Assembly: GCF_902713425.1 (NCBI RefSeq)
Contig: NC_081217.1
Span: forward strand, 22,060,159 to 22,124,158
Length of the DNA stretch: 64,000 nt
Source: Acipenser ruthenus
Taxonomy: Eukaryota > Chordata > Actinopteri > Acipenseriformes > Acipenseridae
Direction: 5' to 3'
A program made the position numbers and the translations under genes. This document shows positions 23,039-37,105 of the stretch, in pieces; position 1 is the first letter of the stretch, and each line of letters starts with the position of its first letter. Under the pieces are notes generated by a model. It worked only from the letters and a program-made list of their open reading frames with translations, searched no databases and was not told where the DNA came from.

Positions 23039-24759
23039 TCACATTCTAGTAATATACTGGTGTAACTGTAAAGCCGTCCTGCAACGTTGGGGTTTCCGAG
23101 GGGTGGAGCGGAGAGCACTTCTGATTCCTCTGGTGTGTTTGTCATGGATTTCTTCCAGGGAGAGCTGGGATCGTCCTGGGGGAGCGGGGCATGGGGGTCC
23201 AGCCCCTACTTCATGGATGAAGTGCTGCAGGGTCATTTGCCAGAGCTCACCCGTTAAAGCTTCCAGTTCCTGCTGTTTCTTCTGAAAAGACAAGGCGGGG
23301 CACAGAGTCGGGCAGTGCAGGGGACGGGACTTCTATTCACTGCTCTTAAACTGCCGTGCTGTCCGTCTGCTGGACTGCCTCGGAGCAGCCACTGAGGTCG
23401 CCGGCCGCAGAACAGGAAGACGACAGTTCTTTGGACCACCGCGCCACCCACTCCCTGAGCGGTCCCGGACTGCCACTGGTGTCGCTAAAACGGTACGATA
23501 CCTTTGGGAAGGGCGCCCCCTGGAGAGAGTGACTGACCTGGAAGTCCTGGTCAGCCTCCTGCAGTGCCTCCTGGGTCAGGGCCAGGGAGTTATCCATCCG
23601 GCTGTCCTCCTTGCAGCTCTGGCTCAGCTCTCCGGTCAGCCTGTCTGCTTGATCCGCCCGAGAGCCGTGCCTCGACTCCCTCTTCTTGTACTCCTCCAGC
23701 TTCCCTTTACACTCCTGCACCTTCTCCTTCATCTCCAGGAACTGCTCCTGCAAGTCCTGCTCGTACACCTCCTCCGCCCGCAGCTCGTTCTCCCAGAAGT
23801 CCACCTCTTCCACGTCCGCTGCCCGCGATTCCACCAGCTGCCCGAGACGGGCGATCTCCTTGGCCAGGCTCTCCTGCTCCTCCAGCGCTCGGATCTGGGC
23901 CTCGGTGGCGTCCAGACGGGACTGGAAGGTCTCGAGCTGGGCCTGTTGCCGCCTGATCAGATGGTGAAGCTCCTCTTTTGTTGATTGCCCGGGACTTGAC
24001 TCCTCCTCCTGGTCGTCTGTGATCCTGGGCAGATTCCCCTCCTTGCTGGAGATCTCTCGGCTGTTCTGTAGGTGGATAATCTGGCCTGCTTCCTCCACGG
24101 GCTGGCTGATGATGCTGGATTCTCTCCTCCCAGCATCCCTCCCCTTTCCCCGGACTCGGTGCAGTCTTGTTCTGGTGAAGGACTCGATCCACTCCCTAGC
24201 CTCCTCCGCGAAGGTAAGCGATTTGCGCTTGGCTTTCTTCTCTTCGGGTTTTGGGTCTGCGCTCATCCGGACCCTGTCCAGGGCAGGAAGGCTCTGCCTG
24301 TGCAGACTCCTGGCTGCTCCGCGAGTGCCGCGGATCTGAGAGCAGTGCCTTGTCTCGAGGGAAGGGCCGTTGTGTTTAAGGATGAGCTGCACCTCGCTAG
24401 CCTGCTGGCCGTACTTATTCAGGGACTCCAGCAGCTTCTCGTCCGACATCACGTTGCGTTCAAACTCCTTAAACTTCTCCTTTAGAGTGTAGCGGCCCGC
24501 ACGACCTGAGGAATCAACAGACAGGAGAAAATGAGGATGCCACTTACAACGTCACAGCTTCACAGCAAAAAAGCATACTTCCTCTGTACTGTGCGCCATT
24601 TAAAGATGCATCTGTCACCACTTCTTGACTCCCTGTGTACAGTATGCGGTCCTTACCCATTGCCTGTGCCAGCGCTATCACCACTTCTTGGCAGGTAGTT
24701 TTCTCAGTGACTCCACAGATGACCCTCTGAACTCCGTCCACCCAGACTTTGAGCTCCAT
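23039..24759 (-). CDS. RASSF7/RASSF8-type Ras-association, coiled-coil protein
   Basis: N-terminal RASSF family member: a Ras-association domain followed by a long coiled coil. Relatives act at junctions, centrosomes and in growth control. Coding exons on the minus strand: 24759-24657, 24505-23538, 23281-23039, giving 437 aa (human RASSF8 is 419). Residues 1-35 ([20 protein letters not shown]..) are nearly identical to human RASSF8 and RASSF7. The domain then continues [35 protein letters not shown] motif near residue 135 is shared with RASSF8. Then comes a Glu/Gln-rich coiled coil with [10 protein letters not shown], and the conserved end block [18 protein letters not shown]. The first intron position (after ALAQAMG) matches human RASSF8. 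It is closer to RASSF8 than RASSF7 by these motifs. Its position beside nras suggests a separate paralogue that some fish databases may call rassf11; that name is from memory, so no symbol is assigned. Confidence 0.92.
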
Positions 24760-25855
24760 GGCGTGGAGATGATGAAGGAGGTTTAGATGAGCAACTCGAT
24801 GCAGTGGAGAACAGCAGTGACTGTTCAGGAATCCAGTTTACTAGAATCAAACCAAATGTTAGGTTATCAGACCCATGCAGTAAATACCCATACAGTACGT
24901 GCAATACCAGAACATATAGGATCCGAGCAGTTTTCACTTGAATCAGGGCATCTGCTGAAAGTCAAAAGCTGGATTGTTAGGACAGGAGGAGGGGCGGCCG
25001 TTTAGGAGGGTTGCCATGGTATCGCACTGAAACGAGGCAAGAGACAATAGCCTCTTTTTTTTGGTGATAACTTTTTGACAGGATCAGCTAAAATAGGTAT
25101 AAAGCGTGTACACGCTGGCGAGAGAAAAAGATGCCGAGGTGCCTTGTGTGGTGGTTTAATTAAAAAAAAAACAAAGCTCCCATTAACCAGGCTGGCGGTG
25201 TTTCTCTTTCAAATTCCCAAATACCAAAGAAGTTTTATTTTTTATCTCTCAAATAGCCTCATCTAAGATCTCCATGGAGAAGGTAAGCAAACACAGCGGT
25301 TTACAATCCTCTGTTGCATGTTACACAAAACTTACAGTAAACAAAATTATTCTACCAGAAAAACAAACAAACGGGAGAGAGGAGGGCACGGTTAATTGAG
25401 GGGAGTATTATCTATATTCTGTTGTGTCGGATCTGTTTGATGTGCTGGGCACAGCCGAGTGCTTTTCCAGGGGAAATGCTGGAGACAGTCTTGAAATTAA
25501 AGTAATCAGTGTTTACTGCAATCACCGCTTTTTCCGAACAAGGAAACTGACTGGTGCGTAATCAACGCGGATCTGAGGACATTCCTGCCCTATCTCCCAA
25601 AGAGATTCTGTGGTGGAAATCGCGACGTTACATTTTTTTGGAGTCAATGATAAGCTTTTTCTCCAGCACATAAAAAAAAAAAAACATTTTCAAATTAAAA
25701 TATATATATAATCTGGGTATGCGAAACCAGGCATTACAGTGGCATAAGAACAATTCTAGACTTTAAAAGGAGCCGAAGTTTAAAAGAGTATTTACAGAAT
25801 CACAAAGCATTACATCGCTTTCATTTCCAGACTATGATGTATGCTGGTTGATGTA

Positions 25856-25856
25856 C

Positions 25857-25890
<34 letters not shown>

Positions 25891-26076
25891 TATTTCTTAG
25901 CAGACACCCTTATCGAGGGCGACTTACAATTATTACAAGATATCACATTATTTTTACATACAATTACCCATTTATGCAGTTGGGTTTTTACTGGAGCAAT
26001 CTAGGTAAAGTACCTTGCTCAAGGGTACAGCAGCAGTGTCCCCCACCTGGGATTGAACCCACGACCCTCCGGGTAC
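25856..26076 (-). repeat. SINE/LINE-tail repeat in minus orientation with (AAT)n tail
   Basis: On the + strand an (ATT)n run (25858-25890) is followed by ttagcagacacccttatcg and agggcgactta (25897-25926). This is the inverse of the conserved tail seen at 19654-19688. It then reads into a ctcaagggtacagcagcag / gggattgaacccacgaccc body. So it is a minus-strand insertion with an AAT-type 3' tail. It lies in intron 1 of the RASSF gene. Confidence 0.7.
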
Positions 26077-26120
26077 ATTTATTATGTATTCATTAGCAGA
26101 CTTACAGCGGTTACAAAAAA

Positions 26121-26320
26121 TAGCACTACAAAATCTCACATTACAGATCAGAGCAGTTATTAAATACAGTAAACTCGGCAGTAAGTAAGAGCAAAGTCAA
26201 ATAAGAGACAATAAATACAATAGCATTACAAAATCTCACATTACAGATCAGAGCAGTTATTAAATACAGTAAACTCGGCAGTAAGTAAGAGCAAAGTCAA
26301 ATAAGAGACAATAAATACAA
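26121..26320. repeat. Exact 100-bp tandem duplication
   Basis: 26121-26220 and 26221-26320 match at every base but one (tagcactaca versus tagcattaca). It lies in the RASSF intron beside the SINE-like element. The near identity points to a very recent duplication or gene conversion. Confidence 0.95.
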
Positions 26321-26472
26321 TAGATAATAGATGATACAATTATAAAACACGAACTCAGCCGCAGCAAATAACGCACCCATTATTAGTCCCAAATAGAAAC
26401 ACTGTAAGCATATGAATTAAACGGGTAAGGAGTTTCCACAGCGCACCGTGTACCGGTAGCTGACTGACTTAC

Positions 26473-26640
26473 CATGGAAGTTCTTCTGAGTTCAATGAGA
26501 GAGATGAGCCGGGTAATGGAGGAAGCGTTCTGTATTAATAGCGCACAGGTCCTTCACACTGGCCGGTCTGTGCAGGCAGTCCCGTGTAGGGGGGTGTGTG
26601 CACAGCGCTCTCTTCACGCTGGCAGTGTGGAGGCGCCCTC
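26473..26640 (-). other. Candidate non-coding first exon and promoter of the RASSF gene
   Basis: On the minus strand gaacttccatg is followed by the strong donor gtaagtcagt (26472 downward). Upstream sequence is CpG-rich, and an inverted CCAAT box (cccattggag, 26680-26689) lies behind it. The exon would splice to an acceptor upstream of the MELK start, possibly ctgaacag near 24825. The 5' edge is a guess. Confidence 0.5.
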
Positions 26641-26699
26641 ACCCCAACCCATATCAGCTCGGCAGGAAATTTGGGAGACACCCATTGGAGATAAACAAT

Positions 26700-28560
26700 C
26701 CAGTTTGGGACAGAAATTTAGGGGAGGGGTGACGTCACAGCTCCAGTTTTCCCCACAGCATGTTGATCAGGTGGCATTTGAATCGACTGGTTTGATTTCC
26801 ACCGTTTCTCAATTAATTTTCCGTTCCTTTTACGTCAGTGTATCCGGACGTGTAGGCTATTTTCCACACAATGTGTGATTATGTATGAACTAACATACAG
26901 TATTAACAATTGAATTCATACGAAATGAGCATCGGTTTAAATAACATTAGGGTTGCGTTTCAATTGTTCATGGTTTGATTTGAATTTAACAGTAAAACGC
27001 GTTTTTTTAAAGGTCTAAAACTCTACTCTCAAACAATTAAATTAAACATGAAATTCTGTTTAAAATGAGATTGGATTATATCGAATTTTTAAACTTTTAC
27101 AGTGCCGGGTGTGGGGACCCTGCGCGTGAAAAACGGGTAGATGCACATACAGCTTTTTCAAAGACACCCAGGACGCTCCCTCTCATCGGCCGCTTTTTAT
27201 AATCGACCGCTTGGTGTGTGTATAGCCTACTTTCACCAGATTATTTACAAAACACAACTGTGTTTCTGTATGGTGAAATGCATTGACGTACATCTTCAAG
27301 TAGCATGCTCTTATGTTGTAAATCAAGTGACCGCGATGCACCCAGCCCAGCCTGCCGCTCCCGTGTGAATATGCTGATAATCATCATCACCCTAATCGAT
27401 AAGTGCACCTCTGGGGTAGACAGCACTACGAGGGAGGCTGCACGTGTGTGTCTACCCCTAATTGCATCCCCGCGAGTACGCTTTGCTCTGTGGGATTCGC
27501 GCTACTTCCACGTACAGCCTCCTCCTCTTATCTCGAGTGGGCTTTCTGATGCTCATTTAACAATGAAGCTACAATACAATCGCAGTCTTCAGACCCACCG
27601 AAACCCCGCAAGCGCAGGTGGTGGCTGGCGAGACAGTACCCTGGACTGTTTGCGATCGGACTGATTACACACCTTGCGCCGTGACAGAGACCGTGAGAAC
27701 ATAAAAAAAACCGTCCCGATAATTAGCGCGTTCGGAATCTTTAATTAGATGTTAATTGGCCCACCACTTCAGCATGTTGCATGAAACTCTTCCACTGTTT
27801 CTCTGGAAACGCAGGACGTGGGCTCTGGTTTCGATTGTTCTTGGTTACAGTATTTTGTGTTAATTTGCATCCAACAAAGAGGTAACCCTTTCTCTGTTTG
27901 TTTTCCTGATGGGCAAGTCTCTTAGAACTAAGGGGACAAACTTAGCTCATTATAAACACAATGCATGATTTATTTATTTTTTTTATGATGAGAAACAATC
28001 TTTGAGTTGACACTTTCTTTTCATATGGTGTCCTGTCGTTTTGTTTAATATACAAACGGAACACCGCCCTTTGATATGACTGCAGTGCCGTGTCTGCTGT
28101 GTGTAACTGTAACGCTATCTCCCCAGCGTGGGACGTCCATAACAGACAGAGATGACGGAGTGCTGCGTTCAGCGGGTCCAGTAAGCGCTGTGTAAACAGA
28201 TCGCTATCACACAGCAGGAATAACAAACAGGCTGTGGAAACACATTCACCAGCATCACGTCCCACAAAGCTGGAGAAAACAACTGCTGAAAACACAAATT
28301 CTATACAGAAAAACAAAAAACCCTGCGCACAACACCGGCAACAAACACGATAGTTAGATGTATCGATCCCCCCCCCCCCCATTATTATTATTATTATTAT
28401 TATTATTTGGTTTACTTCCTTTTAAACAACACTTTTTAACGACACAGTCGAGTAAATACTGTTATTGCAATGCTAGTAATGCAAATAAAACAGAGCCTTA
28501 CAAAACTGCTTATGCAGATTAAGACGAGCAAACCATGTTAAATATTAGCGGGTACGTCAC
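26700..28560. other. Intergenic stretch between divergent RASSF and nras promoters
   Basis: No coding exon is recognised. It includes a C-run with (ATT)n at 28369-28408 and AT-rich sequence. In human the HRAS-RASSF7 and KRAS-RASSF8 intervals contain lamin-tail genes (LMNTD2, LMNTD1); nothing like them is visible here. Confidence 0.55.
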
Positions 28561-28900
28561 ATATGCATTAGGTATTGTAAAAACTAAAGCACGCGTGTTA
28601 AAAAACGACAAGTCCCAGAATCCTCCCCGTTAAGCCCCCCCGTACGAAGCGAGACATTGACGCCTGACCAATATTCACAATTACTCCTTGCATTTTTACA
28701 TAGCTTCTAGAAATTATTATTATTGATATTCCATAACCCCCAAGAACATTTTAATATTCGTTGAATGCTGTTGTTGTTGTTTTTTCCCCCCAGAGGCGAT
28801 AGTGGCGGACAGCTATAGCGGAGGGGTCCTAGTTTCCGTGGTGATGCCAGAGTTGGGTGTGGCCAAGGGGAGACAGGAAGTTTCATTCCAGCAAAACTCG
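28560..28900 (+). promoter_or_regulatory. nras: Likely nras promoter region
   Basis: A ZNF143-like site, acgacaagtcccagaatcc, lies at 28605-28623, one base from the consensus start ACTACAA. CpG-containing sequence and a purine-rich stretch follow at 28795-28880. The assignment rests on motif content and on the next plausible donor (29066). Confidence 0.5.
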
Positions 28901-29065
28901 TTAGTAAAATACAAATACTTTTATTTACATTAATTCAGTAAAACAGTATGCCCGTTTACTGGTTTAAATATCTAACGCTTAACCGGAATTAGGAGCTCTG
29001 TTTTTTTTTTTTTTTTTTGGTTTGGTTTACAACAGGTGATATTCCAGAACGCGCTGCTAAAAAAG
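28795..29065 (+). other. nras: Candidate nras 5' UTR exon 1
   Basis: The stretch ends gctgctaaaaaag with the consensus donor gtgagt at 29066. It contains an 18-bp T run near 29001-29018. Human NRAS also has one non-coding exon before the ATG exon. The start is unknown; two small exons are possible because ttttccccccag at 28781-28792 and ggtttacaacag near 29024-29035 look like acceptors. Confidence 0.4.
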
Positions 29066-30116
29066 GTGAGTATAATTTAAGATATTTTACTTTTCGACTC
29101 CGTGGTTTTAAAAAAATAAAGTGAATAATTTATATAGCACTAACAATAACACAACAAACAGTATGCCACAGATCTCCAAGTTAGCTGATGTTAACGGTCT
29201 CGGATTCTGTGCATTTGTTGCAATAATTTAGCCCACTAATGTTTCAATTAAATATAAAACATTGTCAGCCGTTTTTTGTGTGGGTGCAGAATTTGGGCGA
29301 AGCGGTCACAATATCATTCAAAGGCGAATGGTTAGCCGTGCGGGATCAGTTAGTAGTCGTTTAATTAATTTATTTCTGGTAGTTTTCGATACAGGAACAA
29401 CACCCATTTTACATAATATTGTAACACTACAGAAACCAATACTGCGCTACACTGTTTATATAAGCAGTTCGTCTTGCAGGCCAACGTTTCAGGTCATGGC
29501 CGGGCTAAGTCAGTTTGTGTTCTCAGTTTCAGTGTTAGGAGCTAAACCTGCTTTTAATGAACACTTAATGGCAAAGTGAAACTAATTTACTTAATGGCAA
29601 TGCAAAATACTCCTGCTAATAGTAATGAGAGCCGTCAATTTGTCAAGAAATTTCTCTGCTTCCAGTATAATTACGTTCAGCAATTGAGAATGTTTCTGTT
29701 CGTGATGACGCATTATCACAAATAAAACACATGCAGTATCTCCTAAGGTCTTTGTTGGGTTTCCTGTGTTTGATAACTGTGATTTATGTCTTGCAGGAAT
29801 GGTTGTATAATTCAGTACAAACCCATCCTAATTTAAGTGCATGATTCAGGAGGGAGTTCAGATTTTAATTAATCAATTCAAGTTTGACCCCAGTTTAAGA
29901 CTGTTTCATACAACATGCAATCATAAGATATTTAAAAAAAAAAAAAAAAAAAAAAAATACTTGGTTCTGATGTTAAATGACAGTGTCTTTCATGTTAAAA
30001 CGAGTAACATTTACCTTTAGAGACTTTTCAAAGCCTCATGCTGCTTACTTTTTGTTAAGCATTGAAAGAATTATTTCATTTCCAATTACAGCTGCTTGGT
30101 CAGTTTGTTTTGTAAT

Positions 30117-30126
30117 CTCTCTCTCT

Positions 30127-30178
<52 letters not shown>
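30117..30178. repeat. (CT)n microsatellite
   Basis: About 60 bp of CT with a short ttttt interruption near its start, in nras intron 1. Confidence 0.95.
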
Positions 30179-30182
<4 letters not shown>

Positions 30183-30499
30183 GTTTCCAAAAGAGGGCGC
30201 CCTTATTCTGCTTTATTTTTTCCTTCCCACCCACCTGCTGGTTTGTTCGTTGACTCCATTCTAACCCTCAGGCTGTGACGTTGAAAGGACTGCTGTTTTG
30301 TGGTGGGATCTGCAATACGTTACCATTGTCAATGAGATGTTGCATCACTCTCAGTACTATTGTTCTGGAGGTAGTGTTAAACAGATAAGCTTGCACAGCA
30401 TGTCTATGTAGAGATGCTGATATACAGCCCAGGGGGTGCAATGGTTTTGTTTGCAAAGTTGCGCAGCTGCAGCAGCATGCCCAGACAGATACACTCTGC

Positions 30500-30605
30500 A
30501 GCCAGGCTTGGTGTTCAGTGTTTAAAGAAAGGGGCTTGCTACCAGGAGGTTCCAGGTTCAATCCCAGCTCAGCCACTGACTCACTGTGTGTGACCCTGAG
30601 CCCAA
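30500..30605 (+). repeat. tRNA-derived SINE fragment
   Basis: The phrase ggttccaggttcaatccca contains a B-box-like GGTTCAATCC, followed by gctcagccactgactcact and gtgtgaccctgagc. This is a phrase typical of vertebrate tRNA-SINE bodies. Ends are approximate. Confidence 0.5.
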
Positions 30606-32036
30606 CCAGAACATCACACAGCCATTATTTAATCCCTTGTCTGCAGTTCACTTTTAATATAAATTGCAGTTTATAGCCATGTCATTTTCCCCTCTCGACT
30701 CTAACCTCAATCCTGACTTGTACACCTTCATACTTGGAGATCTTGCAAGCAGAGACTGACAGTTGTGCTGAATTGTGTGACTGATCTCCACTGCCTGGGG
30801 ACCTGAGCAGCCAGCAAATTGCTTTCTGTGTTCCTACACCCCAGGTTAAGAACTACAGACATGGATCATTAATATAGACCTTGTTGTCTCCGACAGTAGC
30901 TCCCATCCTCCCCGTGGTGAGTGACGGAGCCCACCTGTGTGTTTGTGTGTGTGTGCTGAGGAGGCTGTGCACTGTATGTGTTCCCACCACTATCACACTC
31001 TTCAGGTGACCCCGCTGTACAGGGAGGCGACTCAGACATCCAATCCATGGCAGAGCTGCTGAGTCAGCGGCTGGGCCGGCTGCACTCGGCTCTACAGTTG
31101 TTCATATTTGCAATCGGATATTAGCAGTGCGAGAGGGAAGCATGTAGTCTTGGCTTGACAGCTCCGGGCTTTCCCCATCTGATCTGCCCTAACCCTGCTG
31201 AAACGTGGGGGAACTTTGACATTCACTGTGGCTCAGTGCAAGCGACTGTGTTTCACACAGCGTGACTTTCCTGAAATAGATTTTAATGTTCTAGAGTGAT
31301 ACAGAGCTGGGCTTCAGCAACAACTGTGAGCCTGCTGTGCTTCACACAGACTGCAGCAAAAAATGCTTGCTCTTTCTGTTCAATTCTGTGCAATTATTTA
31401 CGTCTCTGTATTGTTTTGCCTTTTAATGCAAGCACTCAACTTGTGACGTTATTGTTTAGATTTTTTTATCTTTAAGCAAGTTAACTGAAATTCTTTTGCT
31501 GGTGTGCTTCAGTCCTTAAAGTCATTTCTTCTCCATCAATGGATTGTATAGGTCTCAAATGTGCAGTTTTGAAAGACACACATTTTATAGCAAACCTGTG
31601 TTTTCATTTTAAATGCTGAGATCTGGTACTACACTAGCTTAAAGAAATCTCTGTTTGCAAGTCATGCTTTTAGATGGTCTTGCACTACCTGGGTCATTTT
31701 TCATCTGTCAATAACCAATCAATGCAGAGAAATGAGAGCTTCCTTAACCTACAGTAACCTCCTGTTTTAAAATGTAACATTCATGCTTGTGTTTCTTGGT
31801 AGCTAATTGCAGTGAAAATGATTTATGGAATTATTTGATTAGCTACACAATTACGTTTTAAATTCAAGTAGAAATAGGAGGGCCCCCCCTCCTCTTGGGC
31901 ATTAGATTTCTTTTTTTTTTTAATGTATATGAATATGAAAAGCTGCAGTTCAGCAATATGAATCACTCTCCGTGCAGAAGCCAAGGTAATTCTGCACAAA
32001 GATCGGTTACTTAACTGCTTATCTTCATTTCTCAAG

Positions 32037-32092
32037 CGACGGTCACGGCATTAACCAAAATCAAACAGGAAAAGAGGATACTTGAGGTCAAG
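32037..32092 (+). other. Exon-like segment upstream of nras exon 2
   Basis: A good acceptor (cttcatttctcaag) ends at 32036 and a consensus donor (aag then gtaaga) starts at 32093, leaving 56 nt. One frame is open and reads TALTKIKQEKRILEVK, which I do not recognise. It may be an optional nras 5' UTR exon or a decoy. Confidence 0.3.
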
Positions 32093-32210
32093 GTAAGAGT
32101 CAGCGAGCCACTGAATTAAAAAAAAAAAGCAGCTCCTAAAACCACGGAAGTTGTCACTGATTACTGCATGCCCTCCACTCCCTTGCAGGGCACACAGTAG
32201 ATGCCAGTGA

Positions 32211-33679
<1,469 letters not shown>

Positions 33680-36600
33680 GCAGGTGAGTACCGGCTGCAC
33701 AGCGGGACACGCGCGCAAGGCTGCTGTTAACATAAAAAAGAACATAACAATTCCGACTCTGAGTGGCTGTTTTCCGTACAGATGTAGTGTATGTCCCGCC
33801 CCCAAATTATTTGGGGGTGTAGTTCTGTATACCCAGAATATTTTTAAAAGTACATAAACCTACAAAAGAATCTGAACTGTGCTGAAACTATATCAAAATG
33901 AATCCTATTCTTTAAACAAATGTATGCATGAATGATTAAGTAACTGTAAGCCCCTCCTCTTGGTTGTCTCCAGGGCTCGGGTCCTTCTGCCTCGTCCCCT
34001 CCTTGCTGGGCCCGCCCTGGGGGGAGTGTGGCTGCTCGCTGGTTTGGACAGAATGCTGTGAAAGTAGAAGACAGACGTCGCCCTTGATGATTTGTTGTTG
34101 TTGTTACTGTTGTTGTTTACTGGAGAGGCAGGGCCTCACGTGGCAGCTGCTCCTGACTTTCCCTTCCCTTTCCTGTGGACCCCAGTGGCCTGCCTGCCTG
34201 CCTGCACTGTGGACTGACCAGACAAGCAAGCCAGACTGGGATAGCAATCGTCAGGGGCTCGGCTTCACTGCCACCCCCCCCCACCCCCCCACCCCCCTGC
34301 CTTCACCATGCAAGTACAGAACTGGAGTGGATTCACTTCTATAGAGTAAATTCACTAGATTCCTTGTGTTTTTTTTTTTTTTTTTTTATATACAACAGAA
34401 TTACTCAGTCACACACATGTTTGTTGTGCTTATGAGGACTCTGCATTGACTCCCATATAGTATAGATTACACTATTCTGTACTCCAGAGGGGCCCTATAA
34501 ATGAGAGCTGGGGCTGAAGTAAATACTCCTGCATTGAAAGTTTTTTTTTTTTTTTTAAGTTTGAAATATTTTTTTAAATAGTACAGGGATGTGGTTTATG
34601 TCCTCGTAAGGTTCTGTGGGGACTTTTTATTTTTTATTTAGCCGTTCAGCACTATAAACACGCACAGAAACACACACAAAGATTTTCAAGAATCGCATTT
34701 TAAAAATCGAACCCATTCAAACGGTGGTACCTGATCTTGGATGTCGTTCTCCCGTTGACAGGAGTACCTGTGCCCTCCACATTTCTCTTGAGTAACCACT
34801 TCCAGTTTGAATGTCTTTACACGAATGCTTTATTATGTTAACCTGCTGATTTTGCTGTGAACCTCCATGACTGGCTCAGACCGCTCTTGATCTGGTGTAG
34901 AAATTCGAAAGCTTCTGGAGACACAAGGGGGGACCCCCTGCGATGCTCCAAACGTTTTTTGAAACCGACCTGTAGCCCTCAAGGGCCGTGTGTTTTTTGT
35001 TTTAGTTTTAGCCATTAACTTAATAAGACCTACGTTTGTAGTGAAATGAGTGTTTATTATATAAACATTTAAACAGATCAGCCCTCTAAGATGCAACATC
35101 TCGATTTGACAGGCTGCCTGTAGGCGGTCTGACTGAATTCTGGAAGGGCGCGACTTATTTTTATATATTATTAGAATAAATATTCAGACAATGGTTAAAA
35201 CAAAGACCCTGGCTGGAGCCTGGAACCGCTGCTTGGAGAGGTTACAGTAATAATTATGATGAAGGTTTAGGGGGAGAGGACCACCCCTCTCGCAGTCTAA
35301 ACTCCTCTAGCAACACGAACCCAGCCCAGGCACTGTTCCTCCTCAACCCTGCAGGCACAGAGGCTTGTGTGAAACTCTTTCCATTAGTCCTAGAATACCA
35401 CTGTTATATCCAGCCCGCTGTCCGATGTCCTGGCTCTGGGGCTGGCAAGCTATTCCGATGTTTTTAGCAGTATGAAGTGAAGATTGAAATTCCTTCCTTA
35501 CTAATGGCTAATTTATGGGTTGCTGAATGACTAACTTAACGCCTGTGAAATCCGACAGGAAAGCATGTGCAGAGGCTGTGTGTAAACCTTACGATAAGCG
35601 CGGTTTAATACAGGATCTGATGTGCCTTTTTTGAAGTGTTTTCAGGTCGCAGCTGCCTCTGTCTGGAAGAGACTTGGATGGCTTGAGATCTGAGAGGCTG
35701 TAAGGACAGAGAACTGCCATCAAGAGCCTTAACACGTCGACCTTTGACGAGTAATTTACACTTTGAAAAAACTGTAGCCTCTAGGTGCCTTTATTGTACC
35801 ATAAGCCTCCTGGCACTGCAGGGTGACGTCATTGATTCTCGTAGTTAGTGTTCGCATTACACGCAGTGCTGTTAGAATGGGCACTGAAAACAGGGAGCGA
35901 CTAATCTTGTTCTAAAGAAGCTTCTATGCCAAGTGAGTTTTGTGTTTTAGATTCATTTTATCTTTCTCTGAGCAGCCACTACACTGGAACTTGTTTTATT
36001 TCATCATGTGTGTCTGTGCATTTCAAGGTTTTGCACATTTAAAAAGAAAAAACAGGGCATTATGTTAATTTTGGAAATATTTATGAACCAATAAGAAAGC
36101 TACTGGTTGAAACATTTCACCCAATACCAAGGTGCAGGGGTAAGCTCCTTCCATCATTCACTGGCCAATGAAAAAACGCTTGGATCATCTTCCACACAGT
36201 TGTCTGGCTGTTGAGAATGGCTAGTGCGTGTGTGTAGGGGAGTGGGAAAGGGGATGTTGAAACCCTTAGCCAATGGGGGGGAGAAAAAAGGGATTTTATT
36301 CACTGGAAAAATAAATCAATACCTGAATTTGAACTTTCTTTTCCCCTGTAGTGGATAGAACTGGTCATTTGAATGCCTGTTTAAATGCAGAACAAGCTGT
36401 ATGCTTGTGAGACTTACCTACAGATACAGAAGCCAAGGGAGCAGTAATATTTAAACTTGCACAGATCTGTGTTCTTTCAGCTGGATCGCTTTGCAGTTTT
36501 GTAAATGCTTTTGAGTTGTGGTGGCCAGACCCTGACAGTACAAACACCTCTGCAGACGTGACCTCGCACTGCAGCCGCTGTTTCTGTTGTTAATTGAACC

Positions 36601-37105
36601 ACAGTAACCAAATACCACTGCTCTTTTAGGGTTGCGTCTAGTTGTCTTTATTAGTTTTGCATAGACTTCACACTTTAAATAAACACCTTTTTACATAACG
36701 ACCAAGTATTTGTCTCGTATCTACACTCCTGAACTCGAGGCCCGTTTCAAAACCCTTCACACGAGTTTCAAGGGTTTCTGTGTACTGCATTGTGTTAAAA
36801 CGCCTGCTGAAATTCAAGGGTCTTTTTTTGCAAGGGCTACAGTCTGAAAACTTCCTGCCACTGTAAATTGTAATAAAACTTGTGCTTGTTAATTATGATG
36901 AAATGAAATGCTTTTATATGTGTGTACAATGCAAAGTTAACCCTTTTTTTTGTTAGTGAAATTATTTTATGTATGATTTTCTTTTTAAATAATTAGAGTA
37001 TTGAGGCAGATTCCATGTAATGTTGGTTTTCACAGGGGTGATATATAGCGATTCACAATCGTCTTTGAAAAAGGGTAAAAAATAAAAAATTTGAACTTCT
37101 GTGTG
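33680..37105 (+). other. nras: nras spliced 3' UTR
   Basis: Just after the stop a consensus donor (cag then gtgagt, 33684) is followed by an acceptor (tctccag ending at 33973), so the 3' UTR is spliced as in human NRAS. Poly(A) signals lie at 36678-36683, 36872-36877 and 37081-37086, suggesting alternative ends. T runs lie at 34371-34388 and 34541-34556. Not every part need be in the mature message. Confidence 0.7.

Noticed and set aside
23529-24485. Several long + strand frames opposite the RASSF coiled-coil exon
   Set aside because: They are shadows of a GC-rich, Glu/Gln/Leu-coding exon on the other strand. None has a recognisable domain or splice context.
27305-27664. A 119-codon + frame between the RASSF gene and nras
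   Set aside because: It has no recognisable domain, no supporting splice or promoter context, and looks like chance openness.
28795-28900. Search for a G-quadruplex like the one in the human NRAS 5' UTR
   Set aside because: Only scattered GGGG and GGG runs with long loops are present, and the 5' UTR limits are not certain. No convincing quadruplex motif.
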